The position numbers and the translations under genes were made by a program. A DNA stretch of 14,323 nt, taken from Parcubacteria group bacterium (GTDB lineage: Bacteria > Patescibacteriota > Minisyncoccia > JACPCQ01). Location: NCBI GenBank assembly GCA_016179715.1, contig JACPCQ010000056.1, positions 15,427-29,749 of the forward strand, given 5' to 3'. This document shows, piece by piece, positions 6,623 to 13,770 of the stretch. The notes under the pieces were generated by a model, which had not been told where the DNA came from, searched no databases, and saw only the letters and a program-made list of their open reading frames with translations. How positions within the stretch are numbered: the first letter of the stretch is position 1; each line of letters begins with the position of its first letter.

Positions 6623-7912
6623 TTATGTGTTAGAACCCATCTCAAAAATGCTTTCATCGCGAGATTGCAAAACTTCGAGCGAGACGCGGTCAAAAAAAAC
6701 GAGTAATATACAGCGTATCTTGCGAGGTTTATGTTGCACGGTTGACGGACCTTTTGCAACGAGTGCGGCAAGAATAAAAGCAAGTCCCGCTCGCAGGTCC
6801 GGACTCTCTACCACCCTTCCGAAGAGCGGCGTTGGGCCAACCACTATCGCCCGATGCGGGTCGCAAAGAATAATTTCCGCCCCCATACGGTTCAGATCTC
6901 TGGTATACTCAAGCCGCCCTTCATAAATCGTCTCAAAAACCGTACTCATACCGACAGCCTGTGTGAGCAATACCATAAAAGGAGACTGAAAATCCGTCAC
7001 AAAGCCCGGATACTCGCGTGTCTGGACATTCACCGGAAAGAGCTGTTTGGGCGCGGTAATCTCAACCCAGTCCTTCCCGCACTCAATAAAAACACCCGCT
7101 TCCCGCAACGCTGCGAGCAATCCGGCTAAATGCTCCGGAATGCAGTTCGCAACACGCAAACGCCCGCCGCGAAGCGCAGCGAGAATTGCAAAACTCCCCG
7201 CTTCCACACGGTCGGGAATAATCCGAAACACCCGCCGTGCGCCGTCAAGTTTTGCCCCGCCGCGAATGGTAATGGTGGAGGTGCCCGCTCCGCTGATGCG
7301 GGCGCCGCACAAATTGAGAAACTCCGCAAGCGCGGGAATTTCCGGCTCGCGCGCCGCATTGGAAAGCACCGTCTTTCCGCGCGCAAGCACTGCTGCCATC
7401 ATGAGTGTTTCCGTCGCGGTAACGCTGACCTTCCGGAAAAAAATATCCGCGCCGACAAGTCTTTTTGCAGAGAGTGTAAAAATTCCGTTTTCTTCCCGCA
7501 CAAGCGCTCCCATTCTGGCAAGTCCCTCTAAGAAAAGATCAATCGGCCGCTTGCCGATTACGCAGCCGCCCGGGTAAGGAAATACCGCCTTTCCCGTTCG
7601 CGCAAGCAGTGGACCAATAAGCACGACGGAGGAACGAAAGGATTGCGCCACCTCCGGATCAAGCGTACTTTCCGGATGTCTTGGCGGAGTAAGACGAACC
7701 TGCCGCTCTCCGACTCGCTCCACAAGCACTCCCGCAGAAACAAGCAAGTTCTCCATCTGTTGATAGTCGACAATGTGCGGGACGTTGTCTATCAAAAAAG
7801 GAGTACGAAAAAGCAATGATGCCGCCATTGCTTTTAAAATAGAATTTTTTGCGCCCCGCACCGGAATTACTCCCTCAAGACGCCGCGCCGGTTGTATAAA
7901 AAATGCTTCCAC
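6623..7912 (-). CDS. murA: UDP-N-acetylglucosamine 1-carboxyvinyltransferase (MurA)
   Basis: First committed step of peptidoglycan synthesis: transfer of enolpyruvate from PEP to UDP-GlcNAc in the cytoplasm. Visible features are the GAKN segment (the lysine equivalent to E. coli K22), the catalytic cysteine loop PGGCVIGKRPIDL, ENAARE-like SNAAREPEIP, IPDRVEAGSF, and VTDFQSPF (the aspartate equivalent to D305). The GTG at 7912 gives MEAFFIQPARRLEG, which aligns with the normal MurA start. A TTG at 7948 would add twelve residues. After KGPSTVQH the expected IDRGYE segment with the R397 equivalent is not recognisable; a run of eight T bases lies in that stretch. It heads a unit with the second mreB and holB. 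Confidence 0.92.
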   Translation of the reverse strand: MEAFFIQPARRLEGVIPVRGAKNSILKAMAASLLFRTPFLIDNVPHIVDYQQMENLLVSAGVLVERVGERQVRLTPPRHPESTLDPEVAQSFRSSVVLIGPLLARTGKAVFPYPGGCVIGKRPIDLFLEGLARMGALVREENGIFTLSAKRLVGADIFFRKVSVTATETLMMAAVLARGKTVLSNAAREPEIPALAEFLNLCGARISGAGTSTITIRGGAKLDGARRVFRIIPDRVEAGSFAILAALRGGRLRVANCIPEHLAGLLAALREAGVFIECGKDWVEITAPKQLFPVNVQTREYPGFVTDFQSPFMVLLTQAVGMSTVFETIYEGRLEYTRDLNRMGAEIILCDPHRAIVVGPTPLFGRVVESPDLRAGLAFILAALVAKGPSTVQHKPRKIRCILLVFFDRVSLEVLQSRDESIFEMGSNT

Positions 7913-7948
7913 TGCACCTACTCTAGACTTTTCACCTTCTTTTTGCAA

Positions 7949-8135
7949 CTATATAAAGTATTAGTCTTGCGCTGTCGACAACCTGACATCGCGCCCTGCT
8001 TTTCTTTCTGCGGGGCCTCTTGTTCTGCGACAAAAAAAGTACCCGCTTTCTTGTGCCAACCCGCCGCAGAATGAATACGTCGCCCCCTCGCAGGAAGCGC
8101 CTGCCCAAAACAGACAGGACGCATGTGTTATCATT
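7949..8135. other. Divergent intergenic region between murA and the PEGA gene
   Basis: A 187-base gap between divergent genes must hold promoters for both. Apart from the weak minus-strand promoter and a small GCAGG/CCTGC hairpin near 8091-8105 I see no convincing operator, riboswitch or RNA gene. Short frames on either strand look like chance. Confidence 0.5.
7950..7981 (-). promoter_or_regulatory. Possible promoter for murA-mreB-holB
   Basis: On the minus strand TTGTCG (7981-7976) is followed by TTTATA (7957-7952, 18-base spacer), with TATATA overlapping at 7955-7950. Both hexamers match the sigma-70 consensus only partly. The predicted start of transcription, near 7943, would lie after the TTG and before the GTG, agreeing with the GTG start for murA. 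Weak call. Confidence 0.3.
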
Positions 8136-9185
8136 ATGGCTTTGCAACATCGACGGTTTCTTTTTTCCCTTTCGGTCCTCGCGTTTATTGCCATTGCGTT
8201 TGTTACGCTTCTCTATGCGCAAGGATATCGCATCTCCGAAAACCTCGGGCTAAAAAAGACCGGCGGGCTATACATCGCAGCCCCCGGGCAGAACATGCAG
8301 ATTTATGTTAACAGTCGTTTTCGCAAAGAAACGAGTTTCTTACAGCGCAGTTTGTTTACCCAGAGCCTCGCGCCGGCGACATATTCGGTCCTCGTTGCAA
8401 AGGACGGATATTGGCCTTGGCAAAAACAACTTCCCGTCCTGGAAGAATACGTCACTGAAGCGAAAGCGTTCCTCGTGCCGCAGCAGCCGAGAGGAATTGT
8501 GCTCACCGCCGGCACCTTTACAGAACTTTTTTCAAGCCGTGACGGATCAGTGTTGTTGTTGGTAGAAGAACGAAACGGAAAAAAGCGCGCTGTTTTCTAT
8601 CGTCCGGAACAGGACCGCTTTATAAATAGACGCGATGCCGCAACCGAACAGGTACTGACATACAATGACTTTCTCACCGTACTTTCTTGGGAGGGAAATG
8701 CGGTTACGTTGCGTCACGAAAAAGGGACGGTAATCGCGACAATATATCCTGATGAAAATTTCGTGGATGCCGCTTTTATCAACCCCGTAAGCCCGACGGC
8801 GCAAGACCCCGACTACAACCCGTTAGAGCATCTGGCTTTCCATGACCAGCAGCGTCTTTTGTTAGACCCGGGACAAAATGTCGTAAGCGTAACCTGGCTT
8901 GCCGGTACATCCACGCTTCCCTATTACCTGCTGGCCCGTACGGAAGAGATTTTCCACTCAAGATTCCCCATTCGCCAAATTGAATATTTTCCAAAAAGAA
9001 ACGATGTTATGCTCATTGCGGTAAGTAACGGCGTTTTTGCTATGGAGCTTGATGGGCGTGGAACGGGGCGCCTTTTACAGCCGGTATATAAGGGAAACAA
9101 ACCGCTCTTTGCGCGCATAGGAAATGCCGAGGCGCTGTACGTTCTTGACAGTGATACGCTCATGCGCGTTGAACTCGTTTTATGA
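8136..9185 (+). CDS. Membrane-anchored PEGA-domain protein of unknown function
   Basis: A 349-residue protein with an N-terminal hydrophobic segment at about 8-28 (FLFSLSVLAFIAIAFVTLLY), so it is probably anchored with the rest outside the cytoplasm. Residues about 43-112 form a PEGA-like beta domain: GGLYIAAPGQNMQIYVNSR, then LAPATYSVLVAKDGYWPW, and a strand ending AFLVP. The remaining part is rich in short beta-strand patterns ending at VL..D..TLMRVELVL and may be a propeller-like fold, but I recognise no catalytic motif. PEGA domains occur in surface or envelope-associated proteins; the role here is unknown. It is followed 18 bases later by def on the same strand. The start is the first ATG in frame and has no strong Shine-Dalgarno. 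Confidence 0.8.
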   Translation: MALQHRRFLFSLSVLAFIAIAFVTLLYAQGYRISENLGLKKTGGLYIAAPGQNMQIYVNSRFRKETSFLQRSLFTQSLAPATYSVLVAKDGYWPWQKQLPVLEEYVTEAKAFLVPQQPRGIVLTAGTFTELFSSRDGSVLLLVEERNGKKRAVFYRPEQDRFINRRDAATEQVLTYNDFLTVLSWEGNAVTLRHEKGTVIATIYPDENFVDAAFINPVSPTAQDPDYNPLEHLAFHDQQRLLLDPGQNVVSVTWLAGTSTLPYYLLARTEEIFHSRFPIRQIEYFPKRNDVMLIAVSNGVFAMELDGRGTGRLLQPVYKGNKPLFARIGNAEALYVLDSDTLMRVELVL

Positions 9186-9203
9186 CCTATAACAAAACCG
9201 CAC

Positions 9204-9758
9204 ATGGAAACTGCTAGCCCAATCAGACAACTCGGGGATCCGGTGCTCCGGAAGAGCGCCGTGCCCGTAGCCAAAAACGATATCGGCTCTAAAAAAATTT
9301 CCTCGGCTATCAAGCATATGTCCGCGGCGTTGCGCGGCACCGAAAATGGTGTCGCCATTGCGGCTCCGCAGATGGGAATCTCTCTTCGCATATTTCTCGT
9401 GCTTGAACGCGCCTACAAGCCGGGACATGATGACGAGTCGCCCGACGAAGCCGAACAAAAAAAAGCAGAACGGGAAAAAGAGCCGGTGATGGTGTTTATC
9501 AATCCAAAAATTCTTCGGCATTCACGCGCTGCACGGCTGCTCGAGGAAGGGTGCTTGAGCGTAGACGGGCAGTTTGGCAAAGTGCGCCGTTATGAAAAAA
9601 TTACCGTAGAGGCTCTTGACGAACGCGGAAAAAAATTCACGCGCGGGGCCTCCGGCCTCTTTGCGCAAGTCGTCCAGCATGAAATCGACCATCTCGAAGG
9701 GATTATTTTTGTTGATAAGGCAACTGATTTGCATTCCATCACTTCTTCCAAAAAATGA
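9204..9758 (+). CDS. def: Peptide deformylase
   Basis: Metalloenzyme that removes the formyl group from the N-terminal methionine of new proteins. All three family motifs are present in 184 residues: GVAIAAPQ at 49-56 (motif I, with alanine where glycine is usual), EGCLSV at 115-120 (metal ligand C117), and QHEIDH at 158-163 (ligands H159 and H163, catalytic E160). A highly charged insertion of about 20 residues (about 69-95) separates IFLVLE from VFINPKI, and the C-terminal helix after HLEGIIFVD is short. The TGA stop overlaps the fmt ATG by four bases, so the two are translationally coupled. Identity is certain. Confidence 0.96.
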   Translation: METASPIRQLGDPVLRKSAVPVAKNDIGSKKISSAIKHMSAALRGTENGVAIAAPQMGISLRIFLVLERAYKPGHDDESPDEAEQKKAEREKEPVMVFINPKILRHSRAARLLEEGCLSVDGQFGKVRRYEKITVEALDERGKKFTRGASGLFAQVVQHEIDHLEGIIFVDKATDLHSITSSKK

Positions 9759-10732
9759 ATTACGTCTTTTTCAGCAGCTCCGCGTTCGGTCTCCCTGCTC
9801 TGGAAGCGCTCCGGGAACAATACGGCACGCCGGCAATCATTGTCACAAAACGCGATGCCGCCGCAGGACAGAACAGAACTCCGAAAGAAAATGTTGTGCG
9901 CACATGGGGAAAAGTTCATCGGGCTGTCGTACTCCAACCTAAAGACATAACCGATACGAAATTTCTAAGCATACTGCGTAAAACTCGTTCTGATGTTTTT
10001 CTCATCGCTTCCTACGGAAAGTTGCTCCCCACCGCACTGTTGGAAATGCCCCGACGCGGCACGCTTAATATTCACCCGTCGCTTCTGCCCTGTTTGCGCG
10101 GCCCGTCCCCCATTCAGACAACAATTCTCTCGGGCAAAACACTCACGGGCGTTTCCATTATGCTCACCGACCAGCAGACAGACCACGGCCCGATTCTCGC
10201 GCAAAAAAACTACACAATCACTGACCCGCACATCACGACACCCCAACTTGAACAAGCGCTCGCAAAGCTTGGTGCAGAAACATTGCTTGAGATATTGCCG
10301 GATTGGTTAGACGGCTCGTGCGCGGCAAAAGAACAAGACCACGATAAGGCGACGCGCACAAAACTTATCACCAAAAAAGACGGCCATATTGATTGGCATG
10401 AATCCGCCCTCATGCTTGAGCGAAAAATCCGCGCCTACCAGCCCTGGCCGAGTGCTTATACCTTCTGGAAAAAAGGAAGCGGAAAACAAATGCAGCTGCA
10501 GCTTTTGCGCGCATCCGTCATCCGCGCCAGCACGGACACCAAACTTGTTGGTACCGTATATGCCCACAAACACATCGCGGAATGTGCGGATACAGCAGAT
10601 GATGCATTTGCTGTCACGACGGGAAACGGAGCGCTTTGCGTCTCCTCACTCAAGCCGGAAGGGAAAAAAGAGATGTCCTCTGCCGCATTCCTCGCTGGCC
10701 ACCCCGACATTATCGGCGCGATACTCTCCTAG
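9755..10732 (+). CDS. fmt: Methionyl-tRNA formyltransferase
   Basis: Transfers a formyl group from 10-formyl-tetrahydrofolate to initiator Met-tRNA. In 325 residues, the N-terminal Rossmann-type formyltransferase domain includes ASYGKLLPTALLEMPRRG, then NIHPSLLP with catalytic N105 and H107, the LRGPSPIQ segment, and the third catalytic residue D143 in QTDHGPIL. The C-terminal OB-like tRNA-binding domain starts near 215 (DGHIDW, then IRAYQPWPSAYTFW). It overlaps def by ATGA. Def and Fmt form the two halves of the formyl-methionine cycle, so their pairing confirms both. It is the last gene of the plus-strand unit and converges on the DoxX gene. Confidence 0.96.
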   Translation: MNYVFFSSSAFGLPALEALREQYGTPAIIVTKRDAAAGQNRTPKENVVRTWGKVHRAVVLQPKDITDTKFLSILRKTRSDVFLIASYGKLLPTALLEMPRRGTLNIHPSLLPCLRGPSPIQTTILSGKTLTGVSIMLTDQQTDHGPILAQKNYTITDPHITTPQLEQALAKLGAETLLEILPDWLDGSCAAKEQDHDKATRTKLITKKDGHIDWHESALMLERKIRAYQPWPSAYTFWKKGSGKQMQLQLLRASVIRASTDTKLVGTVYAHKHIAECADTADDAFAVTTGNGALCVSSLKPEGKKEMSSAAFLAGHPDIIGAILS

Positions 10733-10750
10733 ACCGGTTATTCAACCCTG

Positions 10751-10794
10751 AAAGCGAGTTGTCCAACGCGCGCGGACATCCGAGCCGCTTTTCG
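10751..10794 (+). terminator. Possible terminator after fmt
   Basis: Between the convergent fmt and DoxX genes, AAAGCG (10751-10756) pairs with CGCTTT (10786-10791) and TGTCC (10760-10764) pairs with GGACA (10774-10778), with an internal loop between the stems. A short T-run follows. The interrupted stem makes this weaker than a textbook terminator. Confidence 0.35.
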
Positions 10795-10856
10795 TATTAC
10801 CTTTTGCAACACTAAATTCCTCTCAGCACCTTTAAACTAGGACACTCCACGAAACA

Positions 10857-10885
10857 ATGGGGTGTATGGTTTGTCAATGGTTTGT
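10857..10885. repeat. Short tandem direct repeats beside the DoxX stop
   Basis: ATGGGGTGT (10857-10865), ATGGTTTGT (10866-10874) and ATGGTTTGT (10877-10885) lie almost back to back, eight bases beyond the 3' end of the DoxX gene. An imperfect hairpin also forms upstream of them (ACACTCC at 10843-10849 with GGGGTGT at 10859-10865). Function unknown; it may be a decayed mobile-element end or a transcript end structure. Confidence 0.4.
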
Positions 10886-10892
10886 GGCACGG

Positions 10893-11276
10893 TCAGTGTT
10901 TGGAGAGTTTTATAAAAGAATGTGGCTGCGCCCAGTACGTCCAAATAATTGCAAGCACGCCGCCCAAAAGTCCGAGGTCGCGGAATGTTACCGCATCAAC
11001 GCCGACAAGCGCCACGATGCCCAAAAGTTCAAGCGCCGCAAAAAGTGAAAACCAGCGCAATAATATTCCGCTTAAAAACGAGAGTCCGATTGCGACCTCC
11101 GCAATCCCTTGCGATAAAAGATAATGCGAGACGGAAAACGGAAGTATCTGCGCAAAAAACTCCGGCAGAAACCCCTGCCAGATTTCCGGATGCCGGATCA
11201 TATCAACACCAGACCACAAAAATGTTGCCGCAAGTCCAAGACGAAGAAACCAAAGCGTTTGGGAAGTCCTCTGCAT
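10893..11276 (-). CDS. DoxX-type small integral membrane protein
   Basis: A 127-residue protein with four hydrophobic segments: TLWFLRLGLAATFLWSGVDM, SQGIAEVAIGLSFLSGILL, FSLFAALELLGIVALVGV and LGLLGGVLAIIWTYWA. The first carries the LRLGL...FLWSG.D...HPE..W pattern, and RDLGLLGG leads into the last; both are typical of bacterial DoxX-like proteins. The family has been linked to thiol and redox membrane complexes in some bacteria, but most members have no proven activity. I chose the ATG at 11276; the longer frame from a TTG at 11297 seems less likely. It starts 28 bases after the stop of the cysteine-repeat gene and is probably in one transcript with it. Confidence 0.75.
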   Translation of the reverse strand: MQRTSQTLWFLRLGLAATFLWSGVDMIRHPEIWQGFLPEFFAQILPFSVSHYLLSQGIAEVAIGLSFLSGILLRWFSLFAALELLGIVALVGVDAVTFRDLGLLGGVLAIIWTYWAQPHSFIKLSKH

Positions 11277-11304
11277 AGACGGCAAGAAACAAATCAAAAG
11301 CGAC

Positions 11305-13734
11305 TTAGCGCAATAATCCTCCGAATGCTTGTATTACCGCCCCAAAAAACGATTGCGGTGGTGCAGCACGCAGAGGCAGGCGCGGTTCCAGAGGCGCTAT
11401 CGGAGCTTCCGGGACAACTTGGCGCAATATGTCTATGCTGTTTTGTATCGGAAGAGCTCCTTCAGGTACTCCGGCTCCGCTCCGAATCGCTTCTTCGGTC
11501 TGCCGACGTATTTCTGCTTCTACCTCACGACGAATCGCCTCTTCTGCTTCCCGGCGCGCTTCTTCTTCGGTCCGCTGTCTCACTTCTTCCGCCGCGCGCT
11601 GTTCTGCTCCCGCGCGCTGTGTTTGCAGGGCTCCCGGCGGCGCGGTACGAAATATATCGCCCGATCGTATAAGGTCATATGCATATTCTCCCCCGCCGCA
11701 CCCGCGCACAAGCAATTGTTCCGGGTCGTATCCGCCAAGATTGATAATCTTATTTTCATAATTCTTCTCGCAGTTCACGCCTCCGCCGTACCGCGAGCCG
11801 TCCGCTTTTACCAGCGTAAATTCTTCAATCCCTTCGGTAAGCGAGAGAGAAAATTGATATAAGCCGGAACGCTGGTCAAACTGCAGTCGTACGGAAGGAG
11901 GGCGCGCAGTGACTCCGGAAGTTTGCGCCGTCCCCGATCTCTGTGTCGCTGTATCCCCGGAAGGCACCGCAGTGCCGCCGTCTTGCGCCGGCACGAAGAA
12001 ACCGCGCGCGCCCGCTCCGCCCGAGGAATCCGGCGTGCCTAACCCCGCACATTCTGCCCGGTGCGCCGGGTCAGTGCAGTACCTAAAACACTCTTCTGCG
12101 TTTTTACATCCTCCGGGCCCCGCAAATCCCCCGGCACCTCCTCCGGAGCGAAAATCACCAGCTCTATCCTCGTTAAATTCGCGTATCTGGCGCCCGCGCT
12201 CCGCTTCAAACCGGCGTTGGAATTCCCCTTCAGCGCCCGGGCCAAACTTATTAAAATCTTCCACATCAAAATCTCCTTCGGGGCCAAATTCACCGGGCCG
12301 CGGCGGCCCGAATTCTCCCGGCCCGCGTTGGAAACGCTCGCGCGGCCCCTTCTCCGAGAACTCTAAAAGCATGGCCTGTGCCTCCTCAACCGAGATACCG
12401 GCGGTACCTGACACAAACGTTACGCACTCCTGATTATGCGCAGGGTCAGAACAATACACAAAACACTCATCTTCGCTCCGGCATCCTCCCGGTCCGCCGC
12501 CCGCCTTAAGTTGGCGCTCAAGTTTTATGCCGATCTCCGCTTGTTTGCGTTCTTCCGGCGGAATCAGGTCATGCTCCACCGCAAAAGCAAAACACTCTTC
12601 TTGGTGTCCCGGGTCTTCACAATAATTTTTACACTCTCTTCCCCGACATCCGCCCGGCCCTCCGTCTTTTGAAATTTGTAAAAACTTTTTTATTTGAGCA
12701 GCTTCTTCAGCCGGGATAAGCCCTTCACGCAAGGCAAAGTCAAGACATGCTTCTTCGTGCCCGGGCGCATCACAATAATCCCGGCATTCCCTGCCGCGAC
12801 ACCCGCCCGGACCTTCCACTTCCGCAAGACGCGAAAATTTGCGCGCCTGTGCCGCTTCTTCAGGCGTCATAAAACCGTTTGTTTCAGCAAAGACAATACA
12901 TTCTTCCGCATGCGCCGAATCCTCGCAGTACGCATGGCACTTGCGTTCTTCCAAACACCCGCCCGGACCCGGGTTCTCCGGCGTAAGACGCGGCGCGCGT
13001 CGGGCCTGCTCTAGGATCCGCTCGGCTTCCTGCGGCGCAATCATGCCTTGTTCAACACCGAATGCGACGCATTCTTCAACACGATCACGATTGTCGCAAT
13101 ATGCGCGGCACTCCGCCTCACTCCTGCATCCACCCGGCCCGCCTTCCGTAAAGACGCGGCCATGCTGCAACGCACGTTCCCCTTCTTCCTTCGTCATAAA
13201 ACCCTGCTCCACGCCAAACGCGACACATTCCTCAACATGCGCGGGCTCACGACAAAATGCCTTGCAAGACTCTTCCGACTTACATCCGCCAGGCCCGGAC
13301 CCCGCCCCCAACTTCTTGCCGCGCTCCAAGTCTGCGCGTGCGCGTCTGGCCTCCTCCGGCGCCATAAAACCATTCGCCTCCGCAAAATCCACACATTCGC
13401 GGCCATGCTCCGGATTTTCGCAATACGCATAACATTCTGCCTCGCTTTTGCACCCGCCCGGGCCTCCCGCAATCACTCGCTCACGAACTTCCGCCTTGTC
13501 CTCATACTCAACCAGGTTATGCGTTTTCGCAAACTCCACGCACTGCGCGATATGTTCAGGGTCATCACAAAACGCCTCACACGCCGCAGGGCTTTCGCAA
13601 CCCCCAAGTTCCGGAACCGGAAACTCCAATCCCTCAATCCCTTGAGCCGAAGCAACCGCAGTGGTCAGTAATAAAAATATTATTGGCGCAAACAAATATA
13701 CAAAAAAATGAACATGCAGGTGATTGTTTTTCAT
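11305..13734 (-). CDS. Secreted cysteine-rich protein with nine four-cysteine repeats
   Basis: An 809-residue protein of unrecognised function. A signal peptide (hydrophobic core about 10-27) ends with ASA before Q31, a signal-peptidase I site. Nine repeats carry four cysteines spaced C-x5-C-x3-C-x8-C (two copies C-x4-C-x3-C-x8-C), usually introduced by GPGGC and followed by a helix-like stretch such as ECVAFGVEQGFMTKEE. First cysteines are at 46, 95, 151, 203, 260, 312, 363, 418 and 543. Before the last repeat is a GEFGP-rich linker (about 468-535). Residues about 611-697 form a separate domain with two more cysteines (655, 679). A glutamate/arginine-rich coiled coil (about 709-752) and a proline-rich tail ending SFFGAVIQAFGGLL follow. 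The total of 38 cysteines suggests disulfides or metal binding outside the cell. The nearest AAGGAG is about 20 bases before the ATG. Confidence 0.85.
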   Translation of the reverse strand: MKNNHLHVHFFVYLFAPIIFLLLTTAVASAQGIEGLEFPVPELGGCESPAACEAFCDDPEHIAQCVEFAKTHNLVEYEDKAEVRERVIAGGPGGCKSEAECYAYCENPEHGRECVDFAEANGFMAPEEARRARADLERGKKLGAGSGPGGCKSEESCKAFCREPAHVEECVAFGVEQGFMTKEEGERALQHGRVFTEGGPGGCRSEAECRAYCDNRDRVEECVAFGVEQGMIAPQEAERILEQARRAPRLTPENPGPGGCLEERKCHAYCEDSAHAEECIVFAETNGFMTPEEAAQARKFSRLAEVEGPGGCRGRECRDYCDAPGHEEACLDFALREGLIPAEEAAQIKKFLQISKDGGPGGCRGRECKNYCEDPGHQEECFAFAVEHDLIPPEERKQAEIGIKLERQLKAGGGPGGCRSEDECFVYCSDPAHNQECVTFVSGTAGISVEEAQAMLLEFSEKGPRERFQRGPGEFGPPRPGEFGPEGDFDVEDFNKFGPGAEGEFQRRFEAERGRQIREFNEDRAGDFRSGGGAGGFAGPGGCKNAEECFRYCTDPAHRAECAGLGTPDSSGGAGARGFFVPAQDGGTAVPSGDTATQRSGTAQTSGVTARPPSVRLQFDQRSGLYQFSLSLTEGIEEFTLVKADGSRYGGGVNCEKNYENKIINLGGYDPEQLLVRGCGGGEYAYDLIRSGDIFRTAPPGALQTQRAGAEQRAAEEVRQRTEEEARREAEEAIRREVEAEIRRQTEEAIRSGAGVPEGALPIQNSIDILRQVVPEAPIAPLEPRLPLRAAPPQSFFGAVIQAFGGLLR
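12049..13599 (-). repeat. Coding repeats of the four-cysteine module (eight near-tandem plus one distant)
   Basis: Eight copies occupy 12424-13599 with spacings of 49-57 codons, and a ninth at 12049-12108 is separated by a low-complexity linker. The copies are clearly diverged at DNA level, so this is an old expansion, not a recent slippage array. It also causes repetitive long frames on the opposite strand. Confidence 0.85.
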
Positions 13735-13770
13735 AAAAACTTATCAATAAAAAACTCCTTTTACATGTGC

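Noticed and set aside
8126..8134. TG-T-TATCAT as an extended -10 for the PEGA gene
   Set aside because: It directly abuts the ATG, so transcription would begin inside the gene, and there is no later in-frame start before residue 55.
7918..8222. Several short minus-strand frames upstream of murA
   Set aside because: They are low-complexity, mutually overlapping, reach into the PEGA gene and show no recognisable protein features.
12839..13432. Long plus-strand frame with recurring His-Pro-Pro-Gly-Pro segments
   Set aside because: It is the antisense shadow of the GPGGC cysteine repeats; the minus frame has a signal peptide and coherent modules.
12049..13599. Regularly spaced repeats as a possible CRISPR array
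   Set aside because: The repeats are protein-level modules within one open frame, diverged in DNA and about 150-170 bases apart, unlike CRISPR repeats.
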